A stretch of DNA of 64,000 nucleotides, from assembly GCF_022179725.1 (NCBI RefSeq), contig NZ_BPRC01000012.1, forward strand, positions 62,001 through 126,000. The letters are read 5' to 3'. The notes beneath the pieces are model-generated. The model searched no databases. It was not told the origin of the DNA and saw only the letters and a list, made by a program, of their open reading frames with translations. This document shows, in pieces, positions 41,041-50,600 of the stretch. Source of the DNA: Methylorubrum aminovorans. Lineage in GTDB: Bacteria; Pseudomonadota; Alphaproteobacteria; Rhizobiales; Beijerinckiaceae. The translations under genes and the position numbers were made by a program. Within the stretch, counting starts at the first letter, position 1; each line of letters starts with the position of its first letter.

Positions 41041-41489
41041 GGCCAGCCTCCCCGATGCGGTGGCGGTTCGTTCAGCACGGCCCAGAACACACCGAGGTCC
41101 TGGATGGCGTCGAAAAATTCCTTGAACCCAACGGGCTTGACCACAAAAGCGTTCACGCCGAGTTCGTAGGAACGAACGAGATCGCTCTCCTCCCGCGATG
41201 AGGTCAGCATCACGACCGGAATCGCGCGGGTTCGCGGATCGCCCTTCACCGTTGCGAGCACCTCCAGCCCATCGACCTTCGGCAGCTTAAGATCGAGCAG
41301 CACCACGGCCGGGTCCGACACGTCCGGACGGTCGTAGATGCCGCGCCGCTGGAGGTAGTCCAGGGCCTCGGCTCCGTCACGGCAGATCACGATCGCGTTG
41401 GCGAGTTGGCTCTGCTCCAGGGCCGCGAGCGTCAGCTCGATGTCGTTCGGGTTGTCCTCGACGAGAAGGATCGGCTTCAGATCGGCCAT
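41028..41489 (-). CDS. Single-domain response regulator (Rcp1/CheY-like)
   Basis: 153 residues from the ATG at 41489, one base after the phytochrome stop. A receiver domain only: acidic pocket VEDNPNDIE, phospho-acceptor Asp in VVLLDLKLPKVDG (about 67), Thr/Ser in VMLTSS and Lys in VVKPVGF. This long-loop, NPNDIEL type is the usual partner of bacteriophytochrome kinases. The end overlaps the coding region of the next kinase. Confidence 0.93.
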   Translation of the reverse strand: MADLKPILLVEDNPNDIELTLAALEQSQLANAIVICRDGAEALDYLQRRGIYDRPDVSDPAVVLLDLKLPKVDGLEVLATVKGDPRTRAIPVVMLTSSREESDLVRSYELGVNAFVVKPVGFKEFFDAIQDLGVFWAVLNEPPPHRGGWPSNT

Positions 41490-41490
41490 G

Positions 41491-43785
41491 TCAGCGCGCC
41501 CCCTCGCGCAACGGTAGCGTGAAGTGGAAGGTCGCACCCCGGCCGAGAGCGCCTTCGGCCCAGGTTCGGCCGCCATGCCGCTCGACGATGCGGCGGACAT
41601 TGGCGAGGCCGATGCCGGTGCCCTCGAATTCCTCGACCCGGTGCAGGCGCTGGAAGACACCAAACAGCTTGCCGACATAGGCCATGTCGAAGCCGACGCC
41701 GTTGTCGCGTACGTAGAACACCGCCTCGCCGTCCCGATCGGGCTCGCGCCCGATCTCGATCAAGGCCTCAGGCCTGTCGCGGGTGTACTTCACCGCGTTC
41801 GAGAGCAGATTCTCGATGACAAGGCGCAACATGACCGGATCGGCATAGACGCGTCCGAGCGCGCCGACCTGCCAGCGGATGGCGCGGCCCGGCGGAACGT
41901 CCCGCAGGATCTTGCGGCGGACCTCCTCGACGAGCTGGTTCATGTCGCCGGAGACGCGGTTGAGCGCGTTCCGACCCATCTGCGAGAAGTTGAGGAGGTT
42001 GTCGACGAGCTTGCCCGCCGACAGGGCAGCCTCGGCGATGGTGTCGACGTAGCGCCGCCCCGTCTCGCTCAAGTTCGTGCCCTCGCGCGAGCGCAGGAGT
42101 TCCGAGTAGCCGACGATATGGCGGAACGGAGCCCGGAGGTCGTGGCTGACGGAGTAGGAGAAGGCCTCCAGCTCCTTGTTCGAGCGTTGCAGCTCCTCGC
42201 TCAGGGCCGCGAGCTCCTCGGCCCGGCGCAGCACGATGCCGAGCACGGCCGCGCGCAGGTCCTTGGCGGCGTCGATCTCAGGGCCGGACCAGGGCAGCGA
42301 CCGGCCCTGCACGGTCTCCTTCCACGTCTCGAACGATTTGCGCGGATGCAGCCGGTCCGGCCCGCCCGCCGGATCGGGAGTCGCCGGCTTACTCGGATTG
42401 CCGCCCCAGCGCACGGTCTGCACGACTTCCGGTCGGAACCAGAGAACGTAGCTCGCGTATCGCTGCGAGATCGAGATGGCGAGAAGGCCGCTGGCGCGCT
42501 CGGCGAAGGCGCGGGCCGGCGGGTAGTCTTCCCCGAGACTGTCGGTGACGAAGACGCCGTCTCGGATCGGCTGGCTCGACACCCAAGTGTGGAGAGCTCG
42601 AATGTCGTCGGCGGCCGGTGTCGCACCGAGCAGTCGGCAGCTCTCGGCGGTGACGACGGCGGCGCCTGCTGCATCGACGAGCGCCAGCACGTCGTCGGGA
42701 TGGTTCAGTAGGCCGTCGATGAACTGCTCTTCTTCGGCCATGTAGCCGAGGAGGCGCGCCTGAATCATGCCGAGCCGGATGCGCTGCTCGGCCAGCGCAC
42801 CCCGTTCTCTCGCGGCAAGCTGGAGAGCGAAGATCCGGGTGAGGAAGTCGCAGGCGTTGCGGGCCTGGAGCGGCACGCGGTGCGGTGCCTTGTTGTGGCA
42901 GGAAATCAGACCCCAGAGCGCGCCGTCGACGAGGATCGACACGGACATCGAGGCCATCGTGCCCATGTTGCGCATGTACTCGACATGGACGGGGGAGACC
43001 GAGCGCAGGACCGATTGGCTGAGATCGAGCGGCGTGCCGGTCGAGAGTGTGTGTGAGGGGAGGATCGGAACCGGCTCGTAGCCCGCATCGGGAATGATGC
43101 GCAGGCGGTTGCGCCGGTAGAGCTCGCGCGCCTGAGCCGGGATGTCGGAGGCCGGAAAGCGCAGGTCGAGATAGGAGGGCAGCCTGCCGTTGCCGGCCTC
43201 GGCCACGACGGTTCCGTGCCAGTCACGGTCGAATCGGTAGACCAGAGCGCGGTCGAAGCCGGTAATGTGGCGGACATCCGAGGCGAGCAGCGCGCAGAGT
43301 TCCGCCACCGAGCCGGCGGCGTGAAGGCCTTCCACGAACGCGTTCAGGCGCGGATAGAGCGCATCGAGGCTCTGGATGGAGGCGGCTTCGCTGGCGACCG
43401 CCTCGAATTCCAGAACGACGAGATCACCGATCCGGTGAGCCGCCAGATCGTAGGAGCCGGCCCCCTTCCCGCGCTCCAGAGCCAGGGTGGTCAGGTAGGC
43501 CGCCCCCTCGGACGGCTGGGCTTGCGCAAGGTAGGACTCCAGCGCCGGAACAGCCTCCGGGAAGGCCGTGCGGATCGACTGTCCGAGGACCTCCTCCAGT
43601 CTCTCTGCCGCCGGGCGGCGGAGACGATCGGGGAGGTTCGTGCTTGCCTGAACGATCCGAAGATCTGGCCCTTCCAGCACGAGAAGGAAGCCATGCGGCT
43701 GAAGCGTTCCGAGAAGATGAATGGGTTCTCTGTCGCACGCAGTCAGATCTGCTGCTCCAGGCGACGGAGCGCCGGAACGGATCAT
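41491..43785 (-). CDS. bphP: Bacteriophytochrome histidine kinase
   Basis: 764 residues from the ATG at 43785, preceded by GGGAGA; an in-frame start 18 codons earlier is less likely. The N-terminal Cys17 in TACDREPIHLLGTLQPHG is the expected biliverdin attachment site, followed by PAS, GAF with the chromophore signature FPASDIPAQARELY (near 211) and PHY (about 320-500). HisKA has YSVSHDLRAPFRHIVGYSE (His near 547) and HATPase has DNGVGFDM and GTGIGLANVRRI. It senses red/far-red light through biliverdin. No heme oxygenase (bphO) is adjacent. Confidence 0.94.
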   Translation of the reverse strand: MIRSGAPSPGAADLTACDREPIHLLGTLQPHGFLLVLEGPDLRIVQASTNLPDRLRRPAAERLEEVLGQSIRTAFPEAVPALESYLAQAQPSEGAAYLTTLALERGKGAGSYDLAAHRIGDLVVLEFEAVASEAASIQSLDALYPRLNAFVEGLHAAGSVAELCALLASDVRHITGFDRALVYRFDRDWHGTVVAEAGNGRLPSYLDLRFPASDIPAQARELYRRNRLRIIPDAGYEPVPILPSHTLSTGTPLDLSQSVLRSVSPVHVEYMRNMGTMASMSVSILVDGALWGLISCHNKAPHRVPLQARNACDFLTRIFALQLAARERGALAEQRIRLGMIQARLLGYMAEEEQFIDGLLNHPDDVLALVDAAGAAVVTAESCRLLGATPAADDIRALHTWVSSQPIRDGVFVTDSLGEDYPPARAFAERASGLLAISISQRYASYVLWFRPEVVQTVRWGGNPSKPATPDPAGGPDRLHPRKSFETWKETVQGRSLPWSGPEIDAAKDLRAAVLGIVLRRAEELAALSEELQRSNKELEAFSYSVSHDLRAPFRHIVGYSELLRSREGTNLSETGRRYVDTIAEAALSAGKLVDNLLNFSQMGRNALNRVSGDMNQLVEEVRRKILRDVPPGRAIRWQVGALGRVYADPVMLRLVIENLLSNAVKYTRDRPEALIEIGREPDRDGEAVFYVRDNGVGFDMAYVGKLFGVFQRLHRVEEFEGTGIGLANVRRIVERHGGRTWAEGALGRGATFHFTLPLREGAR

Positions 43786-44603
43786 AGGGTCTCCCGCCTC
43801 GTCGGAGTGGAGCGGGATCTTACAGCGAGAGGCTTGCAAGCGCGACCCACCTGCCGGATTTTGCCGCAGCGAAGGCGGGCGTCACCGGCCGGCCCTCTGT
43901 CCCAGTCCGACTTCAGGCACTGAGAGAATCAGCCTCACCAAGCCGGTGACTCGTCCGCGACGGTGACCGAGATCGATCATCGCATCAATGCCGTGCCTAA
44001 TCATGAAAACGGCCCGGCCTGCCTCGACGCCCCCTCTCTCCGCCTTGCGCGAGGGACCGGATCGACGAGCCACGCACAGCCCTCCAGTCTTGCTTGCGCG
44101 TCCATCCATCTCCTCGTACCCCGGTCCGAGGATCGATGTGCAGTCGCGTGTAAGCCTGATGCGACCCCGTGTGCGAGTTCGGTCCACATCCTGATTCACC
44201 CGTCGCGGCGCAGGACAGCCGTCGGGGCCGGCCGTCTCTCGGCGAGGCCCGAATCGGTCTTCGACCGCAAGAGCATCATCTCGAACGCCTGTGCCCGGGT
44301 TTCGGATGATGACGATGCGAAAACAACGTCACGGAGCATCGTGCCGGATCGGACATCCAGCACGATGATCGAGCGGCCGATGCCAAGCCGTGCCGGGACA
44401 TCCAGGCTTCACAGTACTGTTGCGGAACGCGGCTAGCGGAGAACCCGGCTGGCTTAGATCGAAACGCGGTCTGCGTGCCGTGAGCGTCCCTTTGGCAGGG
44501 CGTCCATGACCACTGCGTCTTCTCGCATCCGGCCGAGGATCAACCCTTGGCTTTGCACCGGGCGACCACGGCGCCCGGCCTGCTCGGCTGCCTGGAGAGT
44601 GAC
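43786..44603. other. Intergenic region between divergent phytochrome and giant RTX genes
   Basis: About 820 bases. I find no open frame that looks coding on either strand; the possible frames are short and have poor composition. It should contain promoters of both the light-sensing operon (minus) and the giant secreted protein (plus). GGAGAG lies directly before the ATG at 44604. Confidence 0.4.
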
Positions 44604-47600
44604 ATGGCCACGAGCCTCGCCGCCGGCGACATCGCTCTTGTCGGATACGATGCCGACAATCCCGACGACTTCGCCTTTGTCATCCTGCGCGAGATCGAGG
44701 CCGGCACCAGCATCACCTTCACCGATAACGGCTGGAACAGCAGCACCAATGCGCTCCTGTCCAATGAGGGCAGCTACACCTACACCGCGCCAACCGCGCT
44801 CGCCGCCGGCACGGTGATCCACCCGGCGGCCGACAGCGCGGCCGGGGGAGCGAACACCCCCGTCTACACGGCGACCGACGCTCCGCGATTCTCATTCAGC
44901 ACGAGTGGCGACCAGATCCTCGCCTATCAGGGCAGTGCGGCGAACCCGACCTTCCTGTTCGCGATCAATTTCGCCGACGACAGCGGGAGCTTCGCGGCCG
45001 ACGGCACTGATGCCAACACCTCGGCGCTTCCGCCTGGACTGATCCTCGGGCAGACCGCCGTAGCGCTCGGCGCCGATAACGGCCGCTACAATGGCACCGT
45101 CTCCGGCACTCGCGATCAACTCCTGGCGGCAATCGGCACGGCCGGATCCTGGAGCCAGGACAATGCCGCCCGCATCGGAGCCGGCAGCGACAGGGCCTTC
45201 ACGGTCACCGCCGATGCGGTCGTTCCCGCCCTGTCGGTCGACAACGTGCAGGTCAGCGAGGGCGATTGGGGCGTGAAGCAGTTCGTCTTCACCATCTCGC
45301 TGAATGCACCCGCGCCCGCGGGCGGCGTGAGCTTCGATATCGCCACGGCCGACGGCAGCGCCGCGGCCGGCAGCGATTACCTCGCCCGGGCGCTCACCGG
45401 CCAGACCATCGCGGCGGGCCAGACCCGCGCGACCTTCGCCGTGGATATTCTCGGTGACACGGCGACCGAGCCGACCGAGACCTTCACGGTCGCGGTCTCG
45501 AACGTCCGTGGGGCGACGGTGGCGAACGGCCAGGGCACCGGCACGATCCTCAGCGACGATATCGGCACCCGCATCGACGGCATCACGGTCTTCGATGCGG
45601 CACCCTCGCTGCAGGGCCTCTCCGGCGCCACGGCGACGGCGGCGCCGGCCGCGACGAATGCGCTCCAGCTCGTGCGTCTCGGCGCCTATGCCGCGACCAA
45701 CGACCCGGCGACACAGGCCGCTCCCAACGCCGAGGTGGTGGCCTACGATTCGACGACGAGCCGCCTCTACATCCAGAACACCGGCGAGAACCGCATCGAG
45801 ATCGTTGCGCTCGACGCGACCAGGGCCCTGACCAAGACGGGCGAGATCGGCCTGTCCGGGCTGGAGCAGTACGGTGCGGTGAACTCGGTGGCGGTCTTCA
45901 ACGGTCTCGTCGCCGTCGCCTACGCCAACGCGACCGGTGACGCGCCGGGCCGGGTCGCCCTGTTCAACGCCGACGGCACCCTGCTGCGCTCGCTCACGGT
46001 CGGCGTCGGGCCGGACCAGATCGTCTTCACCCGGGACGGCGGCCGCCTGCTCGTGGCCAACGAGGGGGAGCAGGCCAGCGCCGGCAGTAACCCGGTCGGC
46101 GGAATCTCGATCATCGACGTCGCGGGCGGCGCGGCCAACGCCGCCGTCACGGCCACCGTCGGCTTCGAAGGGCTCGACGGCAGCGAGGCGGCCCTGCGCG
46201 CCCGCGGCCTCGCCATCACGCCGGGCAAGAGCGCGGCGGCCGATATCGAACCGGAATACATCGCGATCTCGCCCGACAACCGCTTCGCCTACGTCACCCT
46301 GCAGGAGGTGAACGGCGTCGCCATCATCGATCTCACCAATCCCGGCACGGCGCCGATTGCGATCCAGCCGCTCGGCGCGGTCAACCATTCGCTCGCCGGC
46401 AACGAGTTCGACGCCTCCGACCGCGACGGGCCGGGCGGCACCGCCTCGATCCGCATTGCGGCAACCCCGGCCAACACACCGATCTACGGCCTGCTCCAGC
46501 CCGACGCCGTGGCCTCGTTCGCCGCCGGCGGCGCGACCTACTTCGTCACCGCCAACGAGGGCGACCAGCGGGTGATCGGCGGCGCTGACGACACCGGCGA
46601 CGTGGCCCGCCTGAGCAACATTCCCAACAGCCGGCTGACGCCCGAACTCCAGCGCCTCAAGGCCGACCCGGCCTATGCCCGCCTCAACGTCCTGCTGCGC
46701 ACGGGCGATACCGATGGCGACGGTGTGATCGACCAGCTCCATACGCTCGGCGGGCGCGGCATCTCGATCTTCCGCCAGAATGCCGACGGCACGCTCACCA
46801 AGGTGCGCGAAACCGGCGGCGAGTTCGAGAAGATCTTCGCTCAGATCGCGCCGGAGCGGTTCAACAACGATCAGGTGCTCGCCAACACGTCCAACGACCG
46901 CTCGGATAACAAGGGGCCGGAGCCCGAAGGCATCACCATCGGCACCGTCAACGGCCGGATCTACGCCTTCGTCGGCCTGGAGCGGCAGAGCGGCGTCATC
47001 GTCTACGATGTGACCGATCCGGCCAACGCGGCCTACGTCTCCTACGTCCCGCCGCTGCTGGGTGCGACGAGCGATCTCGGCCCGGAGGTGCTGACCTTCA
47101 TCGCCGCTGACCGCAACCCGACCGGCACTCCCCTGCTGGTCAGCGCCAACGAGGTCGCCAATGGCGGCGCCGTCCTCTACGCCGCCCTGCCCCAGGGCTA
47201 CACGCAGGAAGTCGGCTTCGCCGCGAACGCCCTCACGGTCAGCAAGGCAGAGGGCAATGCGGGCGAGAGCGTGTTCACCTTCACGGTCGAGCGCAGCAAC
47301 GGCACGCTGGGTGCTGTCTCCTTCACCGCCGAGCTGACGGGCAGCGGCGCCAGCGCGGCCGATGCCGCCGATTTCGCCGGCGCGCCGGGCCTGCCCCTGA
47401 CGGTCGTGGGCACGATCCCCGCCGGCGCCGCCACGGCGCAGGTCAGCGTGACGGTCCGGGCCGACGCCCTGCCCGAGGCTGACGAGACCTTCGCCCTCAC
47501 CCTGCGCTCGGCCGCCTCGGACCAAGCCGGCATCACGGCCGCCGTGCGCGGCAGCGCCGCCACCGCGACCGGCACGATCGTCAACGACGACGCCAGTCTG

Positions 47601-50600
47601 ATCTCGGCGGTGCAGGGTGCGGGGACGGCGAGCCCGCTCGTTGGCCGCACCGTCACGATCGAGGCCATCGTCGTCGGCGACTTCCAGAACGCCGACGCCG
47701 ACGCCAAGCGCAATCTCGGCGGCTTCTACCTGCAGGAAGAGGCGACCGATCAGGACGGCAACCCGCTGACCTCGGAAGGCGTCTTCGTCTTCGAGGGTAC
47801 CGGCAACCGCCTCGTCGATGTCGCCGAGGGTGACCGCGTTCGCGTCACCGGCACCGTCGCCGAATTCAACGGCGAGACGCAGATCACCGTCCGGAACGCC
47901 GCGGCGATCCAGGTCGTGACGCCCGGCGCGCTGACGCCCGAGCAGGTCAAGGCCTTGGCGGTTGCCGTCGAACTGCCGGCGGCCGGGACGATCGGCACCG
48001 GCACGACGGCGCAGCCCGACCTCGAACGCTACGAGGGCATGCTGGTCCGCTTCCCCCAGACGCTGTCGATCACAGAGCAGTTCAACCTCGACCGCTTCAA
48101 CGAGATCCGCCTCGCCGTCGGCGGACGGGCCGAAACTTTCACCAACGAGTTCGAGCCGAACACGGCGGCCTACGCCGCCTACCTCGCCCAGACGGCGGCG
48201 CGCACGATCACCTACGACGACGGGCAGAATGCCCAGAACCTCCCGGTGGAGAACCTCGACGGCTTCGGCCCGGCCTACGGCACCGCGAGCGCGCCGCGCA
48301 TGGGTGACACCCTCACGGGGCTGACCGGCACGCTCGGCTTCGGCCCCACCGGCGCCTACCGGGTGCGCGCCATCGACGACGGCGACAACCGCTTCGCGGT
48401 CGCCAACCCTCGGCCCGCCGAGCCCGATCCGGTCGGCGGTACGCTCAAGGTCGGCAGCCTCAACGTTCTCAACTACTTCACTACCCTGGACACCGGCTCC
48501 TCCGCGCGCACAGCGATCGGCCAGCAACCGCGGGGCGCCAACAGCGCCGGTGAACTCGCGCGTCAGACCGAGAAGCTCGTCACGACCCTGATCGGCACCG
48601 GCGCCGACGTGCTCGGCCTGACCGAACTGGAGAACCAGTTCCGTCCAGGCGACCCCGGCAACGCGCTCGAATACCTGGTCGGGCAGCTCAACCTGCGCGC
48701 GGGCGCCGGCACTTACGCTTACGTCAATCCCGGCGCGCAACTCGACCAGGGCCAGTTCCTCGGCGGCGACGCGATCGCGGTCGGCTTCATCTACAAGCCG
48801 AGCAAGGTCAGCGTGGCGATCAACACCACGATCGAGCGGCTCGACGACACCGATGTGGCGGCCTTCAACCCCGCACTGCTGCAGCAGAGTACCCTCGGCC
48901 ACATCTTCAACGGCGCCAATACAAGCCGCGCCTCGCTCGCGGTGACCTTCAACGAGATCGCCACTGGCGAGACCTTCACCGCGGTCGTCAACCACTTCAA
49001 GTCGAAGGGTGGCACCGGGACCGGCGCGGATGCCGACCAAGGTGACGGCCAGGGCGCGTGGCAACAGCAGCGCGAACTGGCCGCGACGGCGCTCGCCCAG
49101 TGGCTCGCCCTGCGGCCGACGGGGAGCGGCGACAGCGACACGCTGCTACTCGGCGACTTCAACGCCTACATCAAGGAGGATGCGCTCGACATCCTCAAGG
49201 CGAATGGCTTCACCAATCTCGCCGAGGATCGGCTCGCCAACCCCTATTCCTACGTGTTCGACGGGGCCTACGGCGCCCTCGACCACGCGCTGGCCAGCGC
49301 GAGCCTGAACCGGCAGGTCACCGGCGTCACCGAGTGGCACGTCAACGCCGACGAGGCGGACGCGATCGACTACAACCTCGATTTCGGCCGGTCGCCCAAT
49401 CACTTCGACGGCCGGTCGCCCGCGCGCGAATTCGATCACGATCCCGTCCTCGTCGGCCTGCGCCTCGACCAGACCGCGCCGATGCTCGTCGCCGCGACGC
49501 CGGCCGACGCCGCCGCCAGGGTCGCGCCCGGCGCCGACATCGTCCTTCGCTTCAGTGAGGCGGTGCGTGCGGGTGCCGGCAGCATCACCCTCACCGACGG
49601 CGCGGGCGACACCCGCACCATCGCGGTCTCCGACACCGCCCAAGTCCGGATCGACGGCAGCACGGTGACGATCAACCCGAGCGCCGACCTGCGGCCTGGC
49701 ACCGCCTACGACCTGATCGTGCCGGCGGGCGCCTTCACCGACGCCACCGGCAACGCCTTCGCCGGCATCGCCCGAGACAACCTCGATTTCACTACGGAGC
49801 AGGCCACCCCCATGACCTACACGCTTCAGATCCTGCACGCCTCGGACTGGGAAGGCGGATTGCTCGCGACCGAACGGGCCGCCAACTTCGCCGCCATCGT
49901 CGATCGGCTCGAGGATACGACGCCGAACTCGATCACGCTCTCGACCGGCGACGGCTGGATCCCGAGCCCGTTCTACATCGCGGGCGCCGACCCGCAGATG
50001 GCCGCGACCTATAACGGGGTCTACAACCAGTTCTACGGGCTCTCGGGCGCAGCCGCCTACGGCCGCCTCGCCGCCTCGCCCGGCCGGGCCGACATCACCA
50101 TCCAGAACATCATCGGCGTCCAGGCGGGGGTGTTCGGCAACCACGAGTTCGATGCGGGACCCAACGAGGTCGCCAACATCATCGGCGCTAATCTCGGCAG
50201 CGCGGCGGGCGCCGCCGACGACACCTGGGTCGGCGCGCTCTTCCCCTACCTCTCGACCAATCTGAACTTCTCCCGCGAGGCCGCCCTATCGGGCCTCGTC
50301 CATCGCGACGGCGACCTTGCCACCTTCGCGCAGACCGGCCCGACCTCGACCCAGACCGGCACCGGTGCGGACAAGATCGCCAAGTCGACGATCCTCGTCG
50401 AGAACGGCGAGCGGATCGCCTTCATCGGCGCGACCACGCAGCTCGAGCCGCTGTTGACGACGCTCGGCAACGTCACGGTGGACGGGTTCACCGGCCGCGA
50501 CGAGATCGCGCTCCTGGCGAGCCAGATCAACGCCGAAGTCGATCGCGTGCTCGCGGCCAATCCCGGCCTCAACAAGGTCATCGTCGGCACGCACCTGCAG

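Noticed and set aside
44892..49064. A 1390-codon open frame on the minus strand opposite the giant gene
   Set aside because: Its translation is Arg/Gly/Ala/Asp-rich without domains, and the plus strand carries a fully recognisable multi-domain protein. High GC in third positions leaves long antisense frames open.
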